64,000 nt of DNA, taken from the NCBI GenBank assembly GCA_041538185.1, contig JBGORM010000001.1, forward strand, positions 434,001-498,000, in the 5' to 3' direction. Every line of letters begins with the position of its first letter. Position 1 is the first letter of the stretch. A program made the translations under genes and the position numbers. This DNA comes from Melioribacteraceae bacterium 4301-Me. Its GTDB lineage: Bacteria > Bacteroidota > Ignavibacteria > Ignavibacteriales > Melioribacteraceae. Positions 26,656 to 35,850 of the stretch are shown here, piece after piece. A model generated the notes under the pieces. That model saw only the letters and a program-made list of their open reading frames with translations, was not told where the DNA came from and ran no database searches.

Positions 26656-29583
26656 ATGGAACGAGATGTATTAGAAAGATTAACAGAATTAAAAAAAGAT
26701 TTTCAAGGTGATATTCTCATCGATGAACTGACGAGAATAATTTATGCTACTGATGCATCTGCTTACAGAGAAAAACCAATTGCCGCTGTTTTGCCTAAGT
26801 CAGTTGATGATATAAAGGCTATCGTAAAATTTGCTGCTGAAAACAATGCTTCCATAATTCCTCGAGCTGCCGGCACTTCATTAGCTGGACAAGTTGTTGG
26901 CAATGGCATTGTAGTAGATGTTTCAAAATATATGAATAAAATTTTAGAAGTAAACAAAGAAGAACGATGGGTACGAGTTCAACCTGGCGTCAATCTTAAT
27001 GAGTTGAATATTTATTTAAAAAAATACGATTTATTTTTTGCCCCAGAAACAGCTTCAAGCACAAGATGTATGCTTGGAGGTATGTTTGGCAATAATTCAT
27101 GTGGTGCGCATTCAATTCTTTATGGTTCTACTCGTGACCATGTTATTGAAGCTAAAGTAATCTTAAGCGACGGCAGCGAAGTTACTTTTAAGCCGATTAA
27201 GAAAAATGAATTTGAAGAAAAGTGCAAAGGTAATTCTTTAGAAAACATTATTTACAGAAAAATAAATGAAATATTATCCGACCCAAAAAATCAAAAAGAG
27301 ATTTTAGACGAGTATCCTCATCAGGAAATTAACAGGCGTAATAATGGTTATGCAATTGACCAGCTTTTGAAATGCAGTGTGTTTGGCAAAGGCGAAAGCG
27401 ATTTTAACATGTGTAAGCTTTTGGCAGGCTCCGAAGGTACTTTAGCTTTTACCGTCGAATTGAAATTAAATCTGCTGCCTTTGTTCCCAAAAGTTGTAGG
27501 TGTAATTCCTATTCACATGAATTCACTTGAAGAAACTTTCGAAGCAAATTTAATAGCATTAAAATACAAGCCTGGAGCAGTAGAATTAATTGACAACAAA
27601 ATTTTAGAATGTACAAAAGTAAATATAGGTCAACAAAAAAATCGTTTTTTTATTAAAGGTGACCCGGCAGCGCTTTTAGTAGTAGAGTTTGCACGCGATA
27701 CAAAAGATGAAATAATGGAAATTGCTTCTCAATTGGAAAGTGAAATGCGAAAAGCTGGCTATGGCTTTCATTTTCCAGTGTTATTTGGAGATGATGTTAA
27801 TAAAGTCTGGTCGTTAAGAAACGCAGGACTTGGATTATTATCTAATATTCCGGGTGATAAAAGACCCGAACCTTTTATAGAGGATACCTGCGTGCGTCCT
27901 GTAGATTTACCTAATTACATGAAAGAATTTCATGCGATATTAAAAAAAAATAATCTCGATTGTGTTTACTATGCTCACATTGGCTCAGGCGAACTGCACC
28001 TTAGACCCATGTTAAATCTAAAAGACTCATTCGATGTCAAATTGTTTTACTCAATTACTAATGAAATAGCTCATCTTGTAAAAAAATATAAAGGCTCGCT
28101 AAGCGGTGAACACGGAGATGGCAGACTGCGCGGAGAATTTATTCCAATTATTATTGGCCAGCATAATTATGAATTATGTAAAGAAATAAAAAAAGTATGG
28201 GACCCCAAAAATATTTTCAATCCGGGCAAAATTGTTGATACACCTAAAATGAACACTTCACTTCGATATGAAGTGGATAAAGGCACTCGGGAAATTCAAA
28301 CGATTTATGATTTCAGTTCTACGAAAGGGATTTTAAGAGCTGCGGAAAGATGCAATGGCTCTGGTGATTGCAGAAAATCAGATTTAATTGGCGGTACTAT
28401 GTGTCCAAGTTACAGAGCCACAAGAGATGAAAAAAATACTACTAGAGCTCGAGCAAATACTTTACGAGAAATTTTAACTCGATCGAAAAAAGAAAATCCA
28501 TTTGACCATAAAGAAATTTATGAGGTGATGGATCTTTGTCTTTCATGCAAAGCATGTAAATCAGAATGCCCATCTAGTGTTGATATGGCAAAATTGAAAA
28601 GTGAGTTTTTACAACACTATTACGATGCAAACGGAATCCCTTTAAGAACCAAATTAATCGCTTATTTACCAAAAATAAATTCTTTCGCTTCAAACTTTTC
28701 TATAATTGTTAATCAATTCCTAAAGTTAAAGTTAATTAATAAATTAATTGGTTTTTCAACCCGCAGAAAAATCCCATTGTTATCTAAACAAACTTTTGTG
28801 AAGTGGTACAGAAAAAATAGTGGGAAATATTCAAAGAATAATTTTACTAAAGGCAAAATTTATTTGTTCGTTGATGAGTTCACAAATTATAATGAAGCAG
28901 ATTTAGGAATAAAAACTTTTCTTCTACTTACAAAATTAGGATACGAAGTAATTGTCCCTAAACATCTCGAAAGCGGGAGGACATTTATTACAAAAGGTTT
29001 GTTAAGGAAAGCTAAAAATATAGCCAACGAGAATATAAAATTGTTGAAGGATTTTGTTTCCGAAGAAAATCCTTTAGTTGGTATTGAAGTTTCAGCCATA
29101 TTAGCTTTTAGAGATGAGTACCTTGATTTGGTTAATTCTGATTTAAAACCATATGCGGAAAAAATAGCGAAATATTCTTTTACAATTGAAGAATTCCTTT
29201 CGTCTGAGATTAAAAAGGGGAAAATTTCTAAAGATTCATTCACGACTGAAAAAAAGAAGATAAAACTACATGGTCATTGTCAGCAGAAAGCTATTGCTTC
29301 CACTCAACCAACAATAGAAGTTTTATCATTTCCACTGAACTACCAAGTAGAAGAAATTCCTTCAGGTTGTTGTGGCATGGCTGGTTCATTTGGTTATGAA
29401 AAAGAGCATTATGAGATTTCAATGAAAATTGGTGAATTAGTACTTTTCCCAGCAATTAGAAATTTAGATGATGAAACACTTATTTGTGCACCAGGTACCA
29501 GCTGTCGACATCAAATAAAAGATGGGGTGCAGAGAGCTGCTTACCATCCTGTCGAAATTATTTATGATGCTTTAATTAAATGA
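26656..29583 (+). CDS. Fused FAD / Fe-S 2-hydroxyacid dehydrogenase
   Basis: A 975-residue fusion of GlcD-like and GlcF-like parts. The FAD-binding_4 domain (about 20-235) has PRAAGTSLAGQVVGNG and GGMFGNNSCGAHS. The FAD-oxidase C domain (about 275-530) ends FNPGKIVDTP. The ferredoxin part (about 560-660) has cysteines in RCNGSGDCRK, GGTMCPSY and LCLSCKACKSECPS, suited to two 4Fe-4S clusters. A CCG-type heterodisulfide-reductase-like domain has HGHCQQKA and SGCCGMAGSFGYE. Related proteins (YdiJ/D2HGDH type) oxidise D-2-hydroxyacids and pass electrons to a quinone or flavoprotein. The exact substrate cannot be assigned. Its stop overlaps the next start by 4 bp. Confidence 0.9.
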   Translation: MERDVLERLTELKKDFQGDILIDELTRIIYATDASAYREKPIAAVLPKSVDDIKAIVKFAAENNASIIPRAAGTSLAGQVVGNGIVVDVSKYMNKILEVNKEERWVRVQPGVNLNELNIYLKKYDLFFAPETASSTRCMLGGMFGNNSCGAHSILYGSTRDHVIEAKVILSDGSEVTFKPIKKNEFEEKCKGNSLENIIYRKINEILSDPKNQKEILDEYPHQEINRRNNGYAIDQLLKCSVFGKGESDFNMCKLLAGSEGTLAFTVELKLNLLPLFPKVVGVIPIHMNSLEETFEANLIALKYKPGAVELIDNKILECTKVNIGQQKNRFFIKGDPAALLVVEFARDTKDEIMEIASQLESEMRKAGYGFHFPVLFGDDVNKVWSLRNAGLGLLSNIPGDKRPEPFIEDTCVRPVDLPNYMKEFHAILKKNNLDCVYYAHIGSGELHLRPMLNLKDSFDVKLFYSITNEIAHLVKKYKGSLSGEHGDGRLRGEFIPIIIGQHNYELCKEIKKVWDPKNIFNPGKIVDTPKMNTSLRYEVDKGTREIQTIYDFSSTKGILRAAERCNGSGDCRKSDLIGGTMCPSYRATRDEKNTTRARANTLREILTRSKKENPFDHKEIYEVMDLCLSCKACKSECPSSVDMAKLKSEFLQHYYDANGIPLRTKLIAYLPKINSFASNFSIIVNQFLKLKLINKLIGFSTRRKIPLLSKQTFVKWYRKNSGKYSKNNFTKGKIYLFVDEFTNYNEADLGIKTFLLLTKLGYEVIVPKHLESGRTFITKGLLRKAKNIANENIKLLKDFVSEENPLVGIEVSAILAFRDEYLDLVNSDLKPYAEKIAKYSFTIEEFLSSEIKKGKISKDSFTTEKKKIKLHGHCQQKAIASTQPTIEVLSFPLNYQVEEIPSGCCGMAGSFGYEKEHYEISMKIGELVLFPAIRNLDDETLICAPGTSCRHQIKDGVQRAAYHPVEIIYDALIK

Positions 29584-30719
29584 ATATATGTATGAACAAA
29601 AAATTTTATCAAGACAAGAGTAATATTTTTTTGATGGAAAGCGCTCCGGGTGCACAAACCATAATTAACGGAAAGCTTTACAATTACTTTGGCGGCACAA
29701 GTTATTATGAGCTTCATAATAATAAAGAAGTAATTAATGCGGCAATTAAGGCTTTGAATAAATATGGAATAAACAGCTCTTCATCACGCAACAGTTATGG
29801 CACAACACCACTTTTACTTGAGGTAGAAAAGCAAGCAGCAGAGTTCTTTAATTGCGAAGATTCTGTTTATTTAGCTTCAGGCTTTTTAAGCGACATTGCA
29901 GCTGTTCAGGCTTTGGTTAATATGAACTTGTTTGATTCTGTTTTTATCGATGAGATTTCACATTACAGCAATAACTATGCTGCAAAAATAAGCGGCAAAA
30001 AAATCAACAAGTTCTCGCACTTAAATCCTAATGACCTTGAAGAAAAAATAAAGAAAACATTGAAAAAAGGAGGACGTCCTTTAGTTATTACTGACGGCAT
30101 CTTTCCAATTACAGGCAAAATCGCACCCATTAAATTATACTTGAATATTGTAAAAAAATATGATGGGATTATGTGGATTGATGATGCCCACGCTTTGGGA
30201 GTTATAGGTGAAAATGGCAGAGGGACTGCAGAACATTACAAATTAAAATCCAAGAGATTATATTTTGGCGGTACAATGTCTAAAGCATTAGGTGGGTTTG
30301 GCGGAATTATACCCGGTTCTAAAAAATTTATTTTAGAGATTAAGCAAAGTTATACTCAATTTGGCTCTACACCCCCGCCATCTTCTGCTGCCGCTGCAAG
30401 TCTGATGGGATTAAAAATCCTAAAAGAAAATCCGCAAATGAAAATTAAATTATGGGAAAATGCTCGAAAACTAAAAAACGGCCTCAAGAATCTTGGCGTT
30501 GAAGTAGATGATTCAGTGGTTCCAATTGCTGCTTTTAATTTAGATAGTTACGAATCAATGAGACGAGTGCATCAAAGACTAATGGAAAAACGAATAATGA
30601 TTCAGCTTATCAATTATATCGGTGCAGGTAAATCCGGCTCGCTTCGGATTGTTGTCTTTTCAACTCACACTGAAGAACAAATAGAACATTTACTCTATGA
30701 ACTAGGAAAAATTTTATGA
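29580..30719 (+). CDS. Alpha-oxoamine-synthase-like PLP enzyme
   Basis: A 379-residue class II PLP enzyme like 8-amino-7-oxononanoate synthase, KBL and serine palmitoyltransferase. Hallmarks are SSSSRNSYGTTPLLLEVE, the aspartate motif WIDDAHALGVIGENGRG and the Schiff-base lysine K235 in GGTMSKALGGFGG. The family condenses an amino acid with an acyl-CoA. No biotin or sphingolipid neighbour lies in the window, so the substrate is unassigned. Its ATG overlaps the dehydrogenase stop (ATGA), so the two are translated together, and lysA follows 46 bp later. M5 is an alternative start. Confidence 0.85.
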   Translation: MNICMNKKFYQDKSNIFLMESAPGAQTIINGKLYNYFGGTSYYELHNNKEVINAAIKALNKYGINSSSSRNSYGTTPLLLEVEKQAAEFFNCEDSVYLASGFLSDIAAVQALVNMNLFDSVFIDEISHYSNNYAAKISGKKINKFSHLNPNDLEEKIKKTLKKGGRPLVITDGIFPITGKIAPIKLYLNIVKKYDGIMWIDDAHALGVIGENGRGTAEHYKLKSKRLYFGGTMSKALGGFGGIIPGSKKFILEIKQSYTQFGSTPPPSSAAAASLMGLKILKENPQMKIKLWENARKLKNGLKNLGVEVDDSVVPIAAFNLDSYESMRRVHQRLMEKRIMIQLINYIGAGKSGSLRIVVFSTHTEEQIEHLLYELGKIL

Positions 30720-30765
30720 GAAATAGTTCTTTTTAAGATTGATATTATTCTACAGGATATAAAGT

Positions 30766-32001
30766 ATGCTAAACAGCACTTCTAATCTCAATAGAGAAAA
30801 ACTTCTTTACTATGCCTCTAAATATGGAACGCCGCTTTATGTTTATGATGGTGATCTAATTGTTCGTAAGTATAAAGAGCTGTATGAATACATTAAGTGG
30901 CCTAAGCTGAAAATTCTTTATGCAGTAAAAGCAAACTACAATGTAGGTATCTTAAAATTGTTGAAAAGTGTTAATGCATCTTTGGATACTGTGAGTCCAG
31001 CAGAAGTTCATCTTGCATTGAAGTTGGGATTTTCTAAAGAATCTATTTTATATACTGCCAACAATATAACAGATAGTGAGATGGAAGAAGTTAAAAAGCT
31101 TGGTGTGCTTTTTAATATTGGTTCAATTTCACGACTCAAAAAATATGCAAAGGCATACCCTAATACTGAGGTTTGCCTAAGATTTAATCCGGATGTAGTT
31201 GCAGGTGCACATAAAAATGTTATGACAGGCGGCGATATAACTAAATTTGGTATTTTGTTATCAGAAGTTGAAGAAGCAAAAAGAATTGTTAAACAATATA
31301 ATTTAATTGTAGTTGGACTCCATGAGCATACAGGTTCAGGCATTGCAGAGACCGAGAAAGTATATTTAAGTATGAAAAACTTACTTGCTATAGCTACAAA
31401 AGAAAATTTCCCTGACTTAAAATTTATTGACTTTGGCGGCGGCTTTGAAGTGCCTTATAAACCTATGACTCCTAAAATAGATTATGCAAGTTTTGGCGAA
31501 AAAATCAGTGAAATATTCTTTGAATTTTGCAGAGATTATGGAAAGGAATTATACATGTATTTCGAACCTGGTAAATATATTGTTTCGGAAGCTGGTACTT
31601 TATTGATTGAGGTTAATACTTTAAAACAAAATAGAGAAAGATTAATTGCCGGCACTAACTCAGGATTTAACCACTTAATTCGGCCAATGTTGTACGGTTC
31701 GTATCACCACATTGAAAATTTAAGTAACCCTCATGGCGAGTTAAAAATATATGATGTTGCCGGGAACCTTTGCGAAACCGGAGATTACTTTGCTGAACAA
31801 AGAGAACTTCCTGAAATACGCGAAGGTGATATTTTAGCTGTTAAAAATGGCGGTGCATACTGCTATTCTATGGGCAGTTTATATAATCTCCGTGCTTTGC
31901 CTGCAGAGGTGCTTGTGGTAAATGGAAAAGATATTTTAACAACGAAAAGATTATCGAACAGTGAACTGGCAGATTCATTGATTAATTCACATTTAGGATG
32001 A
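30766..32001 (+). CDS. lysA: Diaminopimelate decarboxylase
   Basis: A 411-residue fold-III PLP decarboxylase that converts meso-diaminopimelate to lysine, the last step of lysine synthesis. PLP lysine K55 lies in LYAVKANYN. Also visible are HEHTGSG, the glycine-rich phosphate loop FGGGFEVPYKP, EPGKYIV and the catalytic-cysteine motif CETGDYF. Length is typical. It lies after the PLP enzyme and before a broken amidase gene. Related ornithine or carboxynorspermidine decarboxylases share the fold, but CETGDYF and overall similarity favour LysA. Confidence 0.88.
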   Translation: MLNSTSNLNREKLLYYASKYGTPLYVYDGDLIVRKYKELYEYIKWPKLKILYAVKANYNVGILKLLKSVNASLDTVSPAEVHLALKLGFSKESILYTANNITDSEMEEVKKLGVLFNIGSISRLKKYAKAYPNTEVCLRFNPDVVAGAHKNVMTGGDITKFGILLSEVEEAKRIVKQYNLIVVGLHEHTGSGIAETEKVYLSMKNLLAIATKENFPDLKFIDFGGGFEVPYKPMTPKIDYASFGEKISEIFFEFCRDYGKELYMYFEPGKYIVSEAGTLLIEVNTLKQNRERLIAGTNSGFNHLIRPMLYGSYHHIENLSNPHGELKIYDVAGNLCETGDYFAEQRELPEIREGDILAVKNGGAYCYSMGSLYNLRALPAEVLVVNGKDILTTKRLSNSELADSLINSHLG

Positions 32002-32088
32002 AATTGTTATTAATGTACAAAAGATTCAAATCTACAACGGCTGCATTTACTTGGATATGAAATTAATAGATTATAATTGGGACAAAAA

Positions 32089-32842
32089 ATGAAAGCCATA
32101 ACATTAATTTTATTACTAACTCTTATTGTGCCAATAACTGCTCAACAAGAAAAAATTCCTATGGTCGAGATTAACTATCCTGATAGTTTAAATGTAATAA
32201 GAAGAGCAGTATGGGGTTGGCTTCCACTGCAAGATACAATCAAACAACAACATGAATTTAAGTATATAAAGAGACATCTGAAAAATAAAATTATCAGCGG
32301 TTGTCATTCCCACGAAAGTGGGAATCTACTTTGAAAATAATGGATTCCCGTTTTCACGGGAATGACTCATCGAATTTTTCAGAAGTCTCTATATAACTGT
32401 TCATCATGGCGGCGTAGAATTTTATGATGAGGATAAAGTGATAGATAATATTAGGAATTTACAATCATGGAGCAGAACTGAAAAAAAGTGGATTGACATT
32501 CCATATCATTTTATGATTGATCTTGAAGGAAAAATTTATGAAGGCAGACCAATTAACTATCCAGGTGATACAAATACCGAATATGATCCGACAAATCATA
32601 TTTTAATTGAAGTAACGGGGAACTATGAAATACAAGAACCAAATACGGAGCAATTAAATTCGTTGATTAATTTAATTACTTTCCTAGTAGTAAAATTTAA
32701 AATATCGTTAAACAATGTTAAAACTCACAGAGATTATTCAAAAATGACAGTTTGTCCAGGTAAAAATCTCTATAAGTTTTTTGAAAACGGTTATGTAATT
32801 TCGTCGGTTGAAAAAAATATGGGAAAAAATATTAATAGATAA
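32089..32842 (+). pseudogene. PGRP/amidase_2 N-acetylmuramoyl-L-alanine amidase, MITE-disrupted
   Basis: The gene starts at ATG 32089 with a signal peptide (MKAITLILLLTLIVPITAQQ) and reads WGWLPLQDTIKQQHEFKYI before the insertion. The 3' part resumes with TVHHGG, then PYHFMIDLEGKIYEGRP, LIEVTGNYE and KTHRDYSKMTVCPGKNL. Zinc-ligand positions (H in VHHGG, H in KTHRDY, C in VCPG) are all intact. A 121-bp element plus a 6-bp duplication (127 bp in all) separates the halves, shifts the frame and adds stops. Removing the element and one ATATAA copy joins codons 60 and 61 exactly, giving a 208-residue amidase. Few other defects are seen, so the insertion looks recent. A fragment could start at ATG 32438 but would lack a signal peptide and one zinc ligand. 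Confidence 0.88.
32270..32390. mobile_element. 121-bp MITE with 17-bp terminal inverted repeats
   Basis: The left terminus AGAGACATCTGAAAAAT and the right terminus ATTTTTCAGAAGTCTCT are inverted repeats with one mismatch. ATATAA flanks the element on both sides (32264-32269 and 32391-32396) as a 6-bp target duplication. Inside is a second inverted repeat: 32303-32326 and 32343-32366, 24 bases each with about three mismatches (GTCATTCCC at one edge, GGGAATGAC at the other). No coding capacity is present. It would need a transposase in trans, none of which is in the window. Relatives lie at 24590-24902 (ends) and 87-193 (core). Confidence 0.85.
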
Positions 32843-32901
32843 AACTAGTCATCTATTGCAATAAGGTACAGCTTTCGTTATAAAGGTTTTAGATGGAGTA
32901 A

Positions 32902-33291
32902 TTACCTTCTTTTTTTAGGTGGTTCCACTTTAGCTGGCTGTAATTCAACGTTAATTGACTCAGGAAGCAATTTATACATAGAACCTGTAAACATATCAAT
33001 TAACATACCTGGTATAAATCCGTTTAAAGTGTTGCCCCAGAACCAGAAGGAAATTTTTCTTGTGATCTGCGTTTCATAAATGTCATAACCATCCAATTCA
33101 AATTTCACAATATGATTTGAATCCCTTGTTAAATTGATAACCTGGGGCGTAGTCCCATACTTTTTCCCATCTATAATGATTTTAGCATTCGGTGGATTTG
33201 TTTTTAAGTTAATATCCTGTGTGGTTGTGTTTAAAAATGTAGCGCAAGATTCTAATAATGTTATTAATAATAAAAATGGAAGTTTTCTCAT
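32902..33291 (-). CDS. PEGA-domain lipoprotein
   Basis: About 129 residues from the methionine at 33291 (MRKLPFLLLITLLESC), which gives a proper lipobox LESC. The longer frame to 33354 adds 21 residues that spoil the signal peptide. The PEGA domain is plain: INLKTNPPNAKIIIDGKKYGTTP, then HIVKFELDGYDIYE. A glycine-containing hydrophobic segment (FWFWGNTLNGFIPGMLIDMF) follows and the tail is proline/lysine-rich. PEGA domains are found in surface-layer and sensor proteins; the specific role is unknown. It converges with the broken amidase gene. Confidence 0.78.
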   Translation of the reverse strand: MRKLPFLLLITLLESCATFLNTTTQDINLKTNPPNAKIIIDGKKYGTTPQVINLTRDSNHIVKFELDGYDIYETQITRKISFWFWGNTLNGFIPGMLIDMFTGSMYKLLPESINVELQPAKVEPPKKRR

Positions 33292-33510
33292 CTCTTTTCT
33301 TTTTTGCTTTATTATCGAATTTTTTTTGTGAAAATTTATAAGAAAATATAACATTCTGTTGTTAATTGGAGTGAAATTTAAGTAGGAATTTACATATGCA
33401 GAAGTGGACTTGCTGCATCAATAGGTAAGTGCTGTCTGCTAAAGATTTGCTTCCCCTACGTTAATTCAAACAATGGTGTTAGTCCCAAGAGCAAATTTTT
33501 TAGGAAAAGA

Positions 33511-33573
33511 TTAAGCCCAAAAAATTCATCTCTAACCACAAGGTGGTGAATTCTCATGAATTTTTTGGGTTAA
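33511..33573. repeat. Inverted repeat enclosing a GTGGTGAATTCTCA motif
   Basis: Arms TTAAGCCCAAAAAATTCAT (33511-33529) and ATGAATTTTTTGGGTTAA (33556-33573) pair except for one missing base. The loop carries CCACAAGGTGGTGAATTCTC, the motif found several times at 65-562 and once at 24843. This could form a long hairpin in RNA. Confidence 0.65.
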
Positions 33574-33584
33574 AGAAAATGATT

Positions 33585-33692
33585 TAACAGATAATCTCGA
33601 TGTAAGAAGGTATAATGAATTAACGGAGAAAGACTTTGAGAGAATAAAGAAATACTTTTACTGGCATCGCATGTTAATAAACAAAAATTAAG
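33585..33692 (+). pseudogene. Possible coding remnant (short helical C-terminus)
   Basis: One frame reads a charged, helical-looking segment including RRYNELTEKDFERIKKYFYW and ends INKN-stop at about 33692. Its 5' side runs into the inverted repeat at 33556-33573 with no start codon or ribosome binding site in place. It may be the tail of a lost gene. I cannot name the family. Confidence 0.3.
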
Positions 33693-33756
33693 AATAAGGT
33701 AATAAGGTTATCTTCATTTTTGTTTTTGGTTTTGTTACTAAGGTTATTCAAAAAAT
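33684..33756 (+). repeat. Dispersed repeat (inverted copy at 56291-56357)
   Basis: This segment reads AAAATTAAGAATAAGGTA, then TCTTCATTTTTGTTT, then TGTTACTAAGGTTATT. The reverse complement of 56291-56357 has the same three blocks in the same order with small spacing changes. A partial relative (AAGGTAGT and TTACTAAGG in reverse) lies at about 265-305. Confidence 0.6.
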
Positions 33757-33982
33757 AGGATAAGGTTTTGTTTATAGTATAATTGAGTCAAAGGCTCGTC
33801 AATTTCTGAATGAAACTATTATTACTCTATTGGAACTATATTAATCTGCTTATAAGTCAAATAAAATCATTTTAATTTATGGGCTCAAGGATACATCAAG
33901 AATTACTGTCCCCGTGAATTCTCTGTGGTTCTATGTGTAACTAATGAAGAGAGAGCCAATATCTCAACCAATTTTTTTTCAT

Positions 33983-34018
33983 TGTCATTGCGAACGAAAA
34001 GAGTAAAGCAATCTCCAA
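33983..34018. repeat. REP-like unit (TCATTGCGAACGAA ... AGCAATCT)
   Basis: It reads TCATTGCGAACGAAAAGAGT followed by AAAGCAATCTCC, a form of short extragenic repeat common in many genomes. A diverged copy in reverse orientation lies at about 56462-56506 (GGAGATTGCTTC, ACTTCGTCCG). Another half unit (GGTTGCTTTGTTATAACAA) follows at about 34047. Confidence 0.5.
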
Positions 34019-34354
34019 CAAAAGAAGGTAAAATGTTGAATTTTTTGTAGTAGGAGGTTGCTTTGTTATAACAACAGTTTTATTTGTTTAGCCAACCGAT
34101 GAAAACAGATGTGAGAGCTGGAGGCTCTTGTTCCTATATTGATGAGAACAGATGATTCAAATGATATAGGGTTGAGATTCCTCAACCAACCATGCTTCCT
34201 TTAAAGCGAATTATTGATGCAATCTGGATTATTACCGATGCAAAAATGTATGATGGAACTACAAAACTGAGCGTAAACTTCAATCTGTGGCAAATAAAGA
34301 CTTAGAGTTTATTAATAAAATCAAAAGTCTTTGTCTCATACTAATTGACAGAAA

Positions 34355-35824
34355 TCAAGAGCTAAGCTTTATTTTTTCTATAGCATTATTTATTCTTTTT
34401 ATTACCTCATCTTTACCTAATATATAGACAATATCATAGACCCCAGGGCCTGTGCTTTGTCCAGAAACAGCTAATCGTAGAGGGTGGATTAATTTTCCTT
34501 TGCTAATTTTTAGTTCTTCGGCCAATTGTGATAAAGCCTTTTCGTAGTCAGTTTTTTGTGGGTTTGTTAATTCAGCAAATTTATCCCTTAGTTTTTTTAA
34601 TTGTTCAGGTGTTTCACTTTTCCAGCTTTTTTCAATTGCCTTTTGTTCATATTCGGTTGGTTCCTCGTAAAAATATTTACAATTGGTAATAAATTCTTTA
34701 ACGAAGGTAACTCGTTCTTTCATTGCCTCGATTACTTGCATTAAGTATTCATCAGAAAATGAAGAATTTGAAAATTGTGATTGGGATAATTCTTTTTTCA
34801 GTAATGCCAAAAGTTCTGTTGTATTTTTTTTTCGTATATGTTCAGCGTTGAGAGCATTTAATTTTACAACATCAAAAACGGCGCTCGACTTATTAACGCC
34901 TTCGAACGAAAACTTTTCAATTAATTCATCTAAATAATAAAATTCTTTATTATCGCCGGCATTCCATCCTAATAAGGCAACAAAATTAATTAATGCTTCT
35001 TTCAGATAACCCTTATCTCTGTAATCTTCTACTGCTACGTCACCTTGCCTTTTACTAAGTTTGGTCCTGTCAGGATTAAGCAAGAGAGGTAAGTGTGCAA
35101 ATATTGGTCGTTCCCAATTGAAAAAGTCATAAAGCAAAACATGTTTAGGGGTAGAAGACAGCCATTCTTCGCCTCTTATTACATGACTAATTTTCATTAA
35201 GTGATCATCTACAACATTTGCAAGATGATAAGTAGGGAAGCCATCACTTTTAATTAATATTTGGTCGTCAATATTATTGCTGTCAAATTCTACAATGCCA
35301 CGTACAACATCGTTAAAAATAATCTTTTGGTTAGGTATTACATTAAGTCTTACAACCTTAGGAATACCACTTGAAAGTTTTTCTTCAATTTCTTTTTTAG
35401 TTAGGTTAAGGCAGTATTTATCATACTTTGCTTGTGGAAATTTTAGAAGCTGCTGCTCTTTTCTTAATTTTTCTAATCTCTCTTGAGTACAAAAACAATA
35501 ATATGCATGGCCTTTATTAATCAACTCTTGCGCATGTTTAGTATAAATATTTAATCTTTCAGATTGTCGATAAGGTCCAAATTCGCCGCCAATATCAGGT
35601 CCTTCATCATATTGTAAGCCAATCCACTTAAGTATAGCAATAAGATTTTCTTCTGCTCCTTCTACGTATCTGTTTCGGTCAGTATCCTCTATTCTTAGAA
35701 TAAATTTCCCATGATTTTTCTTAGCAAATAAAAAATTAAATAGGGCTGTTCGCAGCCCACCTACATGAAGATATCCAGTTGGACTTGGTGCAAATCTAAC
35801 GCGTACTTCTGATAACATTGGCAT
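34355..35824 (-). CDS. gltX: Glutamate--tRNA ligase
   Basis: A 489-residue class I aminoacyl-tRNA synthetase that charges tRNA-Glu. The HIGH-type motif lies in RFAPSPTGYLHVGGLRTALFN in recognisable form near residue 10, and the KMSKS-type motif is KLSKRQGD. FILRIEDTDRNR is also diagnostic. The anticodon-binding C-terminal helical domain (about 330-489) is present. Whether the enzyme also charges tRNA-Gln cannot be judged here. M1 or M3 could be the start. It ends the minus-strand block and is 26 bp from the hybrid kinase gene. Confidence 0.95.
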   Translation of the reverse strand: MPMLSEVRVRFAPSPTGYLHVGGLRTALFNFLFAKKNHGKFILRIEDTDRNRYVEGAEENLIAILKWIGLQYDEGPDIGGEFGPYRQSERLNIYTKHAQELINKGHAYYCFCTQERLEKLRKEQQLLKFPQAKYDKYCLNLTKKEIEEKLSSGIPKVVRLNVIPNQKIIFNDVVRGIVEFDSNNIDDQILIKSDGFPTYHLANVVDDHLMKISHVIRGEEWLSSTPKHVLLYDFFNWERPIFAHLPLLLNPDRTKLSKRQGDVAVEDYRDKGYLKEALINFVALLGWNAGDNKEFYYLDELIEKFSFEGVNKSSAVFDVVKLNALNAEHIRKKNTTELLALLKKELSQSQFSNSSFSDEYLMQVIEAMKERVTFVKEFITNCKYFYEEPTEYEQKAIEKSWKSETPEQLKKLRDKFAELTNPQKTDYEKALSQLAEELKISKGKLIHPLRLAVSGQSTGPGVYDIVYILGKDEVIKRINNAIEKIKLSS

Positions 35825-35850
35825 TTTGTTTTTTTGTAAGAATTAGGAAG

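Larger units (their letters stand above)
33292..34354. other. 1-kb gene-free region with repeats and coding remnants
   Basis: No intact gene is seen. It contains an inverted repeat around a GTGGTGAATTCTCA motif (33511-33573), an open stretch at about 33585-33692, a repeat shared inverted with 56291-56357 (33684-33756), and a REP-like unit (33983-34018). Readable but broken frames run through about 34195-34350. It looks like a graveyard of repeats and decayed genes between the PEGA gene and the 3' end of gltX. Confidence 0.6.
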
